Shown: piece after piece, positions 41,939 to 53,948 of the stretch
Layout of the letters: each line of letters opens with the position of its first letter
How positions within the stretch are numbered: the stretch's first letter is position 1
Origin: CAVSUB01 sp963816725
GTDB lineage: Bacteria > Acidobacteriota > Vicinamibacteria > Vicinamibacterales > 2-12-FULL-66-21
NCBI GenBank assembly: GCA_963816725.1
Contig: CAWFMC010000010.1
Coordinates: 248,001-312,000, forward strand
Length of the DNA: 64,000 nt
Direction: 5' to 3'
Program-made: the position numbers and the translations under genes
Notes under the pieces: generated by a model
The model's input: only the letters and a program-made list of their open reading frames with translations
Told to the model about the DNA's origin: nothing
Databases searched by the model: none

Positions 41939-43062
41939 AAGCCATACTCGCGCTCGAAAACGGGATCTGGTACGAAGGGGAGTCCGCCGGCGCGCCGGGG
42001 GAAACCGGCGGCGAAGTCGTCTTCAACACCAGCATGACCGGCTATCAGGAGGTCCTGACGGATCCGTCGTACTCCGGTCAGATCGTCACGATGACCTGCC
42101 CGGAGATCGGCAACTACGGCGTCTCCGGCGAGGACGTCGAATCGCAGGCTCCCAAGGTGGCCGGCTTCGTGATCCGCACCGAGTCGCCCATGGCCAGTAA
42201 CTGGCGCGCCGACGGCACGCTGCGCGATTATCTGGTGCGCCACAACATCGTCGCGATCTCCGATGTGGACACGCGGTCGCTCACGCGGGTGCTGCGTTCC
42301 GCCGGGGTGATGCGGGGGATCATCGCGACCGGCGACGTCGATCCGAAAGCGCTGGTCGATCGTGCGCGCGACCTGGCGCCGATGGAAGGCTCGGACCTCG
42401 TCCTCGGCGTCACCTGCGCCGCGCCGTTCGACTGGCAACCAAGCGACAGCCCGGCGGGCGAGTTCGCGTCGTCACCGGAACGCCGCTCGGACCGGCCGCT
42501 CAAGGTCGCGGCCTACGATTTCGGGCTCAAGTGGAACATCCTGCGCCGCTTCACCGCCTACGGCTGCGACGTCCGCGTGTTCCCGGCCACCGCTCCGGCA
42601 TCGGAGCTGCTCGCCACGAATCCGGACGGCGTGTTCCTGAGCAACGGTCCCGGCGATCCGGCGGCACTCGGCTATGCGGTCGAGAACGCCAAGGCGCTGG
42701 TCGAGGCTGACGTGCCGACATTCGGCATCTGCCTCGGCCATCAGATCCTCGCGCTGGCCCTCGGCGGCCGCACCTACAAGCTGAAGTTCGGCCATCGCGG
42801 CGCGAATCACCCGGTGAAGGAGCTCGAGACCGGCAAGATCGAGATCACCTCCCAAAATCACGGGTTCGCCGTCGATCCCGACACGCTGCCCCAAGACGTG
42901 CGCGTCACGCACTCGAACCTGTACGACGGCACCGTCGAAGGCCTGCGCCACGAGACCAAGCCGGTGTTCTGTGTGCAGTACCACCCCGAGGCCGCGCCCG
43001 GCCCGCACGATGCGGACTATCTGTTCAGACAGTTCCTGGACGAGATGGAGAAGAGGGCCTGA
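41935..43062 (+). CDS. carA: carbamoyl-phosphate synthase small subunit
   Basis: Glutaminase subunit supplying ammonia to CarB for pyrimidine and arginine synthesis, 375 residues. ATG at 41935 overlaps the upstream stop (ATGA). N-terminal CarA domain: ALENGIWYEGESAG and NTSMTGYQEVLTDPSY. Class I amidotransferase triad: Cys in FGICLGHQILALALGG, and His/Glu in QYHPEAAPGPHD. GHRGANHPVK is typical. A 327-bp palindromic repeat separates it from carB. Confidence 0.97.
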   Translation: MKAILALENGIWYEGESAGAPGETGGEVVFNTSMTGYQEVLTDPSYSGQIVTMTCPEIGNYGVSGEDVESQAPKVAGFVIRTESPMASNWRADGTLRDYLVRHNIVAISDVDTRSLTRVLRSAGVMRGIIATGDVDPKALVDRARDLAPMEGSDLVLGVTCAAPFDWQPSDSPAGEFASSPERRSDRPLKVAAYDFGLKWNILRRFTAYGCDVRVFPATAPASELLATNPDGVFLSNGPGDPAALGYAVENAKALVEADVPTFGICLGHQILALALGGRTYKLKFGHRGANHPVKELETGKIEITSQNHGFAVDPDTLPQDVRVTHSNLYDGTVEGLRHETKPVFCVQYHPEAAPGPHDADYLFRQFLDEMEKRA

Positions 43063-43071
43063 ACGAGGCAA

Positions 43072-43368
43072 GGTTCATCGGGTTCATGGGGGTTCATGCG
43101 GTTCATGAGGTCGGGTTCAAGGGGTTCAGAGTTCGGTTGCAGGGTTCGTTCGGTCCGGGTTCGTGCGGGTTCGCACGATCGATTCGCTGACAGCAGTTCG
43201 CGAGGGACGAACGCCGACTGCTCGGCACTTTGAACCCAGAACTGCGAACGACTCCGAAACCCTGAACCGACGATGAACTCTGAACCGACCATGAACCCTG
43301 AACCGAACCGATGAACCCTTGAACCCAACCTCCTGAACCCCATGAACCCGATGAACCTCATGAACCGA
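43072..43368. repeat. long imperfect palindrome of GGTTCA / TGAACC words
   Basis: The left half (43072-43176) holds repeated GGTTCATGN, GGTTCAA and GGTTCG words. The right half (about 43231-43368) holds the reverse complements, TGAACCNN words. An inner hairpin, AGCAGTTCG with CGAA...CTGCT (about 43192-43221), marks the centre. A carA-carB transcript could fold this into a branched stem of over 100 bp. No ORF of coding quality is present. Same words as at 25.9 and 37.7 kb. Confidence 0.85.
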
Positions 43369-43389
43369 CAGCGTCAGTAACGATCCGAA

Positions 43390-46656
<3,267 letters not shown>

Positions 46657-46715
46657 TGCCGTCGCAGTTTCTGCCTCGCCGCGCCGACAGTCCCGCATTT
46701 TCGCCAATGAAATCG

Positions 46716-46736
46716 CGCCCTGACTGACGCAGGGCG
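46716..46736 (+). terminator. hairpin after carB
   Basis: CGCCCTG and CAGGGCG form a perfect 7-bp stem with a 7-nt loop, 60 bp after the carB stop and before comEC. There is no U-run. Weak terminator candidate. Confidence 0.3.
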
Positions 46737-46766
46737 TCCGGCGGCGGTCCTTGCACCTCCGCCGGC

Positions 46767-49271
46767 ATGCGCGTTCCGGCCGCTCTCGTCGCGCTCCCTC
46801 TGCTCCTGGGCGTGATCGCCGGCCTGCTCGCCGCCGATCGCGGTGTCCCGGACCTCGCGGCGAGCGCCGCCGCGGCGGCCGCGCTCGCGCTGATGGCGGC
46901 GTGCGGCGCCTTCGGTCTGTCGGACACCGGCAGCACGGTCGTCGCGGCGACGATCGGCTGCGCACTCGCCGGGACGTCGCTGGCGTGGTCGTCATCACGG
47001 AATACATACCAGCCGACGCTGTTGCGCTGGTTCGAAGCCCGCGCCCCGGACGACGCGGTGATCGTCGAGGGAGCGTTGCGTGAGGACGCGTCGTGGTCAG
47101 GCACAAGCGCGTCGCTTGTCGTCGATGTCGATCGGATCCAGGAGTCGCCGGCTGCCCGCGCCGACGGTTCGCTGGCCACGGCTGGAGGAGTGCGGGTGAC
47201 TGTGGGCGGGGCCGTCTCGCCGGCACGGCTGGACCAGTGGCGAGCGGGCCGGCGGATCCGCGCCCCGGCTTTTCTGCGGCTGCCGCCCGTCTACCTCGAC
47301 CCCGGCGTGCGGGACGACCGCCGCGCCCTCGCCCGCCGTCGGATCGTCCTTGTCGCCAACGCGAAGAGTGCGATGCTGGTGGAGGTCGTGCGTCAGGGCA
47401 CCGCCCTTGCCGAGGCCGCGGCAGCCATCCGGGTCTGGGTTCGCGCCACACTCTCCGACATCGTCGGCCGATGGAGCGCACGGTCGGCGGCGATCGCGAC
47501 GGCGGTTCTGATTGGCGATCGCACCGGGCTTGCCGATGCGGACACGCGACGTCTGCAGGATGCCGGCACGTACCACGTCATCGCGATATCCGGCGGGAAC
47601 ATCGCCATCCTGACGGTGATCCTCCTCGGGCTCGCTGCGCTGGCCGGCGTGCCTGGCCGTCCGGCGGCAGTCCTCACCATCGTCTCGCTCCTGGCGTATC
47701 GCGAAGTGGTCGTGGCGGCGCCGTCCGTCGAACGGGCGATCAATGGCGCCGTCCTGTACCTGATGGCCCGCGTGATCGATCATCGCGGCCCCGCGCTGAA
47801 CGTGCTGGCAGTGGCCGCGGCGATCGGACTGGCGCTCTCGCCGGTGGTGGTCCTGGATGCTGGATTCCTGCTGTCGTTCGGCGCGACGCTCGGCATCCTG
47901 CTGGTGATGGCAGGGCGCTCGCCGCCTGATAGGGATGGCTCGTTGCTCCGGCGTGCGGCTGGCGAGATCGGGCTGATGCTCGCGACGACAGTTGCCGCCG
48001 AAGCCGCGCTGCTGCCGGTGTCCGCATGGCTGTTCGGGCGCGTGACTCTGGCCGGCCTGGCGCTCAACTTGGTCGCCATCCCGTTGATGTCCGTGCTCCA
48101 GGCGGCGTCGATGGCGGGGCTCGCGGTGTCCGCCGTGTCGATCGCGGTTGCAAGGGCGACAGGGTTCGTGGCGCATCTCGCCGCCAGCGGCATTCTCGAG
48201 TCGGCGCGGTTGACTGCGTTCGTCCCCGGGCTCGCCCGGGACGTCGCCACACCGGCGATCTGGCTCGTCGCGCTGTATTACGCCTGCGGCGGGGCCTTCT
48301 TGTGGGCGCGTCTGCCGGGAGTGCGTCGCGGCGCCGCCGCGGCGATGGCGCTCAGCGCCGCCGTGATCCTGATCGGACCGGCCTGGGCGGCCGACGTGCT
48401 CGCCCTGCCCGCTATGGGCATGCGGGTGGTGGTGCTCGATGTTGGTCAGGGAGATGCGACAGCTATCGTCCTGCCAGGCGGCCGGGCAGTGCTCGTCGAC
48501 GCAGGCGGCGTTGCCGGGGCGATGCCGCTGGACAGTGGGGAAGGAGAGGCCAACGGCTTCGATCTCGGCCAGCGCGTCGTCGCGCCGGCGCTCCGCGCGC
48601 TGGGCGTCCGGCGGCTCGAGGCGCTCACGATCACCCACGGCGATCCCGACCACATCGGCGGCGTGCCGGGCGTGGTGCGCGCGTTCCGTCCCGGGTCGAT
48701 CTGGGACGGCGTCCCGGTGCCGCGCCACACGCCGCTGCAGGCGCTCAACGATCTCGCGGACACGCTCGGGATCCCGTGGCGCACCCTGCAGGCCGGCGAT
48801 CGGACGCGAATGGGTAGGGTGACGATCAGCGTGCTCCATCCGCCGCTGCCGGACTGGGAGCGCCAGCGCGTCCGCAACGAGGACTCGGTCGTGCTGGACG
48901 TGCGGATCGGCGACGTCTCGATCGTGCTCCCGGGCGACATCGGGGTGGAAGGGGAGCGCGCCATCGTTCCGCTCCTGGTGCCGGCCCGCACGGTGATCCT
49001 CAAAGCGGCGCATCACGGCAGCGCCACGTCGAGCACGTCCGGCCTGCTCGACGCGTTGCGTCCTGCCGCCGTCATCTTCAGCGCCGGTCGCAACAACCGC
49101 TTCGGCCACCCCGCACCGGTCGTCGTCGCCCGTTACCGCGAGCGCGGCATACCCATGTTCTCGACCGCAGAGAGCGGCGCGATCGTCATCGACACCGACG
49201 GCCGATCGGTATCAATCCACGGCTGGGCACAGCCCGGACGAGCGCTGACGGTCCCGCCCCGCGAACCGTGA
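46767..49271 (+). CDS. comEC: DNA internalization protein ComEC/Rec2
   Basis: Polytopic inner-membrane channel for single-stranded DNA uptake in transformation. 834 residues. N-terminal helices and a DUF4131-like soluble part (about 55-200) are followed by the Competence domain with AISGGNIAIL (about 270) and many TM helices to about 540. The C-terminal metallo-beta-lactamase domain has VVLDVGQGDATAIV, LTITHGDPDHIGG, LPGDIGVEGER and LKAAHHGSATS. With pilT in the same window, natural competence is plausible but no comEA or pseudopilin is seen. Confidence 0.95.
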   Translation: MRVPAALVALPLLLGVIAGLLAADRGVPDLAASAAAAAALALMAACGAFGLSDTGSTVVAATIGCALAGTSLAWSSSRNTYQPTLLRWFEARAPDDAVIVEGALREDASWSGTSASLVVDVDRIQESPAARADGSLATAGGVRVTVGGAVSPARLDQWRAGRRIRAPAFLRLPPVYLDPGVRDDRRALARRRIVLVANAKSAMLVEVVRQGTALAEAAAAIRVWVRATLSDIVGRWSARSAAIATAVLIGDRTGLADADTRRLQDAGTYHVIAISGGNIAILTVILLGLAALAGVPGRPAAVLTIVSLLAYREVVVAAPSVERAINGAVLYLMARVIDHRGPALNVLAVAAAIGLALSPVVVLDAGFLLSFGATLGILLVMAGRSPPDRDGSLLRRAAGEIGLMLATTVAAEAALLPVSAWLFGRVTLAGLALNLVAIPLMSVLQAASMAGLAVSAVSIAVARATGFVAHLAASGILESARLTAFVPGLARDVATPAIWLVALYYACGGAFLWARLPGVRRGAAAAMALSAAVILIGPAWAADVLALPAMGMRVVVLDVGQGDATAIVLPGGRAVLVDAGGVAGAMPLDSGEGEANGFDLGQRVVAPALRALGVRRLEALTITHGDPDHIGGVPGVVRAFRPGSIWDGVPVPRHTPLQALNDLADTLGIPWRTLQAGDRTRMGRVTISVLHPPLPDWERQRVRNEDSVVLDVRIGDVSIVLPGDIGVEGERAIVPLLVPARTVILKAAHHGSATSSTSGLLDALRPAAVIFSAGRNNRFGHPAPVVVARYRERGIPMFSTAESGAIVIDTDGRSVSIHGWAQPGRALTVPPREP

Positions 49272-49787
49272 CCGGCTCTGCATAGTACGTCGCCCCTGAC
49301 ATTCGACAGTCGCCCGCACACAAAGCCATCGCGGCGCAGTCGAGCTGATCGCGAGGAGAAGGCTCAGCCGGTCCGGCAATTCCCAGGAACCTTTCGTGGT
49401 GGCATCAGGGATGACTACCGCAATGTCAACTGGACTCGGCAACTCGCACTGGATCAAGCCTGGATTGCAGAACAAATAGCTGGGCTCTGGCATGGACCCG
49501 TATCACCCGTAGATACATCGAACGGCTCGGTCTCGGCTGGTTCGGCCTGCGCACCGATCTTGCGACTGAACGAGACCAGCCAATGAATGCCAGGAACCTA
49601 CCTGATGGGCCTTTACTGCACGGCTACGAAGACATCCATTCAGCCGAAAAAGACCACTCCAATCGCGCACTTCGCGAGTCGCGCTTCAGCAGCGCAACTC
49701 TAGATCCGCAACAACTTGCGGCCTAAATCTGCTTCGTTATAGTGCGGCATCTGGCTTGCTGGTCGGCCGCTTCAGCAAGGGGGATCT
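49272..49787. other. gene-free region, lower GC
   Basis: 516 bp with clearly lower GC than the flanks. Several frames stay open for 60-110 codons on the + strand, and one 93-codon frame on the - strand overlaps comEC. None gives a recognisable protein, good start or RBS. It could be decayed foreign DNA or a long regulatory region for the small secreted protein that follows. I see no repeats, tRNA or clear promoter. Confidence 0.45.
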
Positions 49788-50051
49788 ATGACTAAGCGCA
49801 GGTTGATCGCAGCCCTGTTCACGATCATGGTGTCGTCGCCGTTGATAGTGTCGGCTCAGGGGAACGGCAACGCCTACGGCCGGGACATGCCAAGGGGCGA
49901 GAAGCCGATCACTGTCGAGAAGGATAAGGACAAGGACAAGGACGTGACGGACAAGAGCGTCCCAGCACCGCCGGCCCTCGTGCTCCTGGCCGCTGGCGCT
50001 GGCGTAGCGGGTGTGGCCCAGTGGCGCCGCCGCAAGCAGATAGCTCCGTAG
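49788..50051 (+). CDS. small secreted protein with PEP-CTERM-like sorting tail
   Basis: 87 residues. Signal peptide MTKRRLIAALFTIMVSS, cleavage after VSAQ near 24. A short polar region carries the repeat EKDKDKDKD (about 44-52). The C-terminus is VPAPP, a hydrophobic stretch (ALVLLAAGAGVAGVA) and a WRRRKQ basic end. That tripartite tail resembles PEP-CTERM tags processed by exosortases, although the motif reads PAPP rather than PEP. GGGGG RBS 6 bp before the ATG. Mature protein would be only about 40 residues. Function unknown; no exosortase gene is in the window. Confidence 0.75.
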   Translation: MTKRRLIAALFTIMVSSPLIVSAQGNGNAYGRDMPRGEKPITVEKDKDKDKDVTDKSVPAPPALVLLAAGAGVAGVAQWRRRKQIAP

Positions 50052-50114
50052 CTCGTCCCCGTCGGATTCGAGCCGCACCTATGGGCCGCCTCTACGCGAG
50101 TAGGGCGGCCCGTT

Positions 50115-53100
50115 CTACGTACGCGCACGAACCCCAGTCCCAAGCCCCGAGTCCCGCGTCCGTTCCCCCACCTTCAACACCACGAACGTCAGGTCGTCGT
50201 GCTGCGGTGCGCCGGTCGCCCATCGGGTCACTTCGGCGGACACCAGATCGGCAATCTGCCCGACTGGCAGATGCAGCCCCGCTCGGAGGACTCGTTTGAG
50301 GCGCTCCTCGCCGAACTCGTCGCCGGCCTGGTTCATCGATTCCGGCACGCCGTCGGTGAAGATCAGGAGGACGTCGTTGGCGCGCAGCGTGATCGAGCCG
50401 CTCTCGTGGCTGGCCTCTGGAAACAGCCCGAGCACGGTGCCGCCTGAGGCGAGCTCGTGGATCGTCGCGCCCTCGTCGGCCGCCCTAACCACGAACGGTG
50501 GGTTGTGGCCAGCATTGACGTACTCGAGCTCGAGCGTGCGCTCGTCGAGCCTCGCGTAGAAGAACGTGGCGTAGCTGTTCGACTGCGTTGAGCGATAGAT
50601 GAACTCGTTCATCCGCGCCGCCAGCACAGGGAGCGGCAGCGTCGGATCGCTGGAGATGATCCGGAGGGATGCCTGCACGACCGACATGATCAACGCAGCG
50701 GGCACACCCTTGCCGGACACGTCGGCAAGGGCCAGAGCCAGACGTCCGTCCGACAGTGGCAGGAAGTCGTAGTAATCGCCGGCGACATTGCGCGCCGCGA
50801 TCGTGACAGCTGCCAGAGTGACGCCGTCTCGCACCGGCGGCGCATCCGGCAGCAGCCGGCGCTGGACCTCCGCGGCGAGCGCAAGGTCTCGGCGGAGCTT
50901 CTCCTGTTCGAGGATCCGTCCCGTCAACCTGGCATTCTCGAGCATCAGCGCGAGCTGGTCGGCGCTGTGCCGGAGCGTCCGCCGCTCGGACGCGCTGTAC
51001 GCCTCGCGTCCCATTGGCGCGCCCAGCAGCAGCATGCCCAGGATCTGATCCTTGCCGCGCAGCGCCACAACGGCGCGGGCCTGCGCTGCGGCCAGGGCCC
51101 CGACTTCCGGCAGGTGCTCGGGACGCCGCTCCTGCGCCCAGCGGATCCACGCGTCGAGATCGCCGGCGGAGATTGGCAGTGTCCCGCTGTGATGCGCGAT
51201 TCGGTTCAGCAGGAATGCGCCGGAGGTCAGCTCGCTGGGCGCGGCCACACCGTCGGCGCACGCGGCCGCTACTCGCTGCAGCTCACCGCTGCTCTCGAAC
51301 TGGACGATCAGCGCCCACCCCGCATCCAGCCGGCTGCGCAGGGTCTCGAGCGCGAGCTGGAGCGCCTCGGAAGTCGAGTCCGCTCGCCGGGAAGCATCGA
51401 CGAACTCGGTCAGGAGCGCGCTGTCGTATCCCTGCGCAGCGTCGGCTCCGTTTCCGACTGCCCCGGTCAGGTCTCCGATTCCGCGACGAACCAGATCCAG
51501 CAGCGATCCCTCGCGGCCGGTCGGGTCATCGCGAATCGCCATCATGGGCGTGAAGCGCGATACCCGCCACGCCGGTGCGAGCGAGGCGGCGAGCGCCACG
51601 CCGGCGACCATGCCGGTGGAGGACGCGAACGGCAGCCAACTCAGGTGGTGCACTTCGAGATGGCGGACCAAGGTCCAGGCGGATGCGGCGACCGCGATGG
51701 CGCCGAAGCCGAGTCCGTAACCGGTGAGCCGTGCCCCACCGCCGAGAACGAGCATCAGCAGGTCGTGTCCCATCGCACCAAGCGCCATGCGTGTCCCGAA
51801 CTCGACCCGCCGCTGGCGGACCGAGTACGACACGACGCCATACACGCCGAGCGTGGCCATCAAGAGGGCAGCGAACGCGAAAAACGTCGCCATGAACGAC
51901 CCCACCCGTTGCAGCGCCAGCGACGCCACCAGGATCTCGTCCATGGTCCTCACCTGGTGGATCGGCTGCAGCGGATCGACTTGCTGCACCGCGCGCTGCA
52001 GGGCCGGCATCAAGCTCGCCACCGGCAGCGGCGAGCGGACCACCACGTGGATCGGGTTCACCGGCACGATCGAATTGAGGAGGTAGATCTCCGGGATCGT
52101 GGCCTTGCCGATGCCGTCATTGCGGATATCGGAGACGATGCCGACCACCTGGAAGCGATCACCGTCGGGCCGGCCGATGTGGCCGAACGCACCCACCGGG
52201 TCACGATTGCCCCAGTAGTGGCGGGCCGTCGCCTCGTTGATCACCGTCGTCAGCACGTCGGGGTGCGCATCGCCGGCGGTGAGCAGCCGGCCGCGGCGCA
52301 GCTGAACGCCGAGCGCGCGGAAGTAGTCGGGATTGACCGGCAGGAACGCGACCTTCTGCGGCGTGCGAAGATCGATTGACGTGCCGTCCGGATAGATCGC
52401 GGTGCTCAGGCAGCAGCCATCGAGCGGAGTCTGGTTCGCAAATCCGACGGCCTGGACGCCCGGGATGGCGGACAGTGCGGCCAGCAGGCGCTGTTGGTGC
52501 GAGGTCCGTGCCGCTTCGTCGCTGACGACGGCGTCCGGCAAGGTGAGCTGGAACGTGGTCACGCCGTGCGTGTCGAAGCCGGCCGAGGTCCGCTCCAATG
52601 CCCGCACCTCGGAGATGAGCGCTGCGCTCACGGCGACCAGCGTAAAGGCCAGCGCCACTTCGGCGACGACCAGGGATCCCGACACGCGGCGGCTGCGGGC
52701 CCCTGCCGTCGTGCGGACACCATCGCTGAGCGCGTCCGCGGCCTGCGTCCGCATCGCCTGCCAGAGCGGCGCGAGGCTCGAGAGTGCGCTTGCCGCAGTC
52801 GCCGTCGCCACGGCGAACAGCACCACCCGCCAGTCGAGCGCGATCTGATCGGCCCGCGGCACCAGGTCCGCGGCTATCGTCACCACCGCCTTTACGAGGA
52901 TGGTGCTCAGCACGACGCCGGCGGCCCCGCCCGCGACTGACACATACAAGCCTTCGAGGAAGAACTGCACCGCGAGACGGCGCCGGTCGGCGCCCAGCGC
53001 GACCCTGACGGCGGTGTCGCGGGCACGCGCGACCGAACGGGCCAGCAGCAGCGCCGCGACGTTGGCGCAGGTGACAAGGAACAGCAGCGCCGCCGCCGCC

Positions 53101-53912
53101 AGCAGCATCAGGAGCGTGGGCCTGATGCCGCTGACCACCATTTCCTGCAACGAGTCGAAGCGTCCCGTGTAGCCCGGATGGGATGCCGGCTCGCGGCGCG
53201 CGATGTCGGCGGCCACCCGCTTGACGTCGGCGTCCGCCTGCGCGAAGGAGACCCCGGGCTTGAGACGGGCGTAGGCGAAGAAGAAATTGCCGTCACGTGA
53301 TCCCGGTGCGGTGCCCGTGGCGTCGAGCGGGATCCAGACGTCATTGAGGACGTTGTCCCCCGCGTGTCCGATCTCCGGCAGCCGGAACCGCGGCGGCATG
53401 ATCCCGGTCACGGTGAACGAGCGGCCGTTCAGGACGATCGCGGACCCAACCAGCGGCCCGCCGCCGAGCCGCTTCCACAGCCCGTCCGAGATGACGGCCT
53501 CGTCGCCCTGCGAGAACCAGCGGCCGGCGGCGGGCTGCACGCCGAGGCTCTCGACCAGCGATCGCGTCGCGGCGGCACCCTGGACGTGCTGTGGCTGCCC
53601 GGGCGCGGTGAGCGTGTAGGTCTCCGGCCGGAACCATCCAAAGGCGTCGAAGCTGGCCGTCTGTGTTTGATATGCGATCGCGTCGTCGTAACTGAGAGAC
53701 GACCGCGCGTTGGCGTCGCCGATCGAGGCGCCGAACAGCTGACCGAATCGCTCGCCGTGCGCGTACGCGACCGGCCGCAGCATCACGGCATTGACGACGG
53801 TGTAGATCGCGGTGGTGGCACCGATGCCGACGGCGAGGGCCGCAGCCGCCAGGGCGAAGACGCCACCCGCGTGGCGCCACGACTGTCGCGCGTGCACGAG
53901 GCTGTTGAGCAT
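50115..53912 (-). CDS. ADOP-type permease fused to GAF and SpoIIE phosphatase domains
   Basis: 1265 residues. Residues 1-790 form a duplicated FtsX/MacB-like permease: N-terminal TM, MacB core, RDTAVRVALGADRRR after the second TM, a second MacB core, and VEFGTRMALGAMGHD in the second FtsX domain, ending APAWRVSRFTPMMAIRDDP. After a linker, about 815-995 is GAF-like, then a coiled EQEKLRRDLALAAEVQRRLLP leads into a SpoIIE/PP2C domain (1010-1255). Its metal Asp residues are in GDYYDF, LADVSGKG, FTDGVPES and DDLTFVV. GAGGGAGG RBS. No ABC ATPase is nearby. The last 15 residues are encoded by a heptamer array. Confidence 0.9.
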   Translation of the reverse strand: MLNSLVHARQSWRHAGGVFALAAAALAVGIGATTAIYTVVNAVMLRPVAYAHGERFGQLFGASIGDANARSSLSYDDAIAYQTQTASFDAFGWFRPETYTLTAPGQPQHVQGAAATRSLVESLGVQPAAGRWFSQGDEAVISDGLWKRLGGGPLVGSAIVLNGRSFTVTGIMPPRFRLPEIGHAGDNVLNDVWIPLDATGTAPGSRDGNFFFAYARLKPGVSFAQADADVKRVAADIARREPASHPGYTGRFDSLQEMVVSGIRPTLLMLLAAAALLFLVTCANVAALLLARSVARARDTAVRVALGADRRRLAVQFFLEGLYVSVAGGAAGVVLSTILVKAVVTIAADLVPRADQIALDWRVVLFAVATATAASALSSLAPLWQAMRTQAADALSDGVRTTAGARSRRVSGSLVVAEVALAFTLVAVSAALISEVRALERTSAGFDTHGVTTFQLTLPDAVVSDEAARTSHQQRLLAALSAIPGVQAVGFANQTPLDGCCLSTAIYPDGTSIDLRTPQKVAFLPVNPDYFRALGVQLRRGRLLTAGDAHPDVLTTVINEATARHYWGNRDPVGAFGHIGRPDGDRFQVVGIVSDIRNDGIGKATIPEIYLLNSIVPVNPIHVVVRSPLPVASLMPALQRAVQQVDPLQPIHQVRTMDEILVASLALQRVGSFMATFFAFAALLMATLGVYGVVSYSVRQRRVEFGTRMALGAMGHDLLMLVLGGGARLTGYGLGFGAIAVAASAWTLVRHLEVHHLSWLPFASSTGMVAGVALAASLAPAWRVSRFTPMMAIRDDPTGREGSLLDLVRRGIGDLTGAVGNGADAAQGYDSALLTEFVDASRRADSTSEALQLALETLRSRLDAGWALIVQFESSGELQRVAAACADGVAAPSELTSGAFLLNRIAHHSGTLPISAGDLDAWIRWAQERRPEHLPEVGALAAAQARAVVALRGKDQILGMLLLGAPMGREAYSASERRTLRHSADQLALMLENARLTGRILEQEKLRRDLALAAEVQRRLLPDAPPVRDGVTLAAVTIAARNVAGDYYDFLPLSDGRLALALADVSGKGVPAALIMSVVQASLRIISSDPTLPLPVLAARMNEFIYRSTQSNSYATFFYARLDERTLELEYVNAGHNPPFVVRAADEGATIHELASGGTVLGLFPEASHESGSITLRANDVLLIFTDGVPESMNQAGDEFGEERLKRVLRAGLHLPVGQIADLVSAEVTRWATGAPQHDDLTFVVLKVGERTRDSGLGTGVRART
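50129..50163. repeat. heptamer array, unit AGTCCCN, inside the 3' end of a gene
   Basis: Five 7-bp words of AGTCCCA/AGCCCCG/AGTCCCG type. On the minus strand they encode the final RTRDSGLGTGV tail of the permease-phosphatase protein, downstream of the conserved PP2C end (DDLTFVVLKVGE). The array has therefore extended the reading frame before the TAG at 50115. Confidence 0.7.
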
Positions 53913-53948
53913 GTCTCTGCCTCCCTCGGCGGGCGAGGGGTCGTCAGG

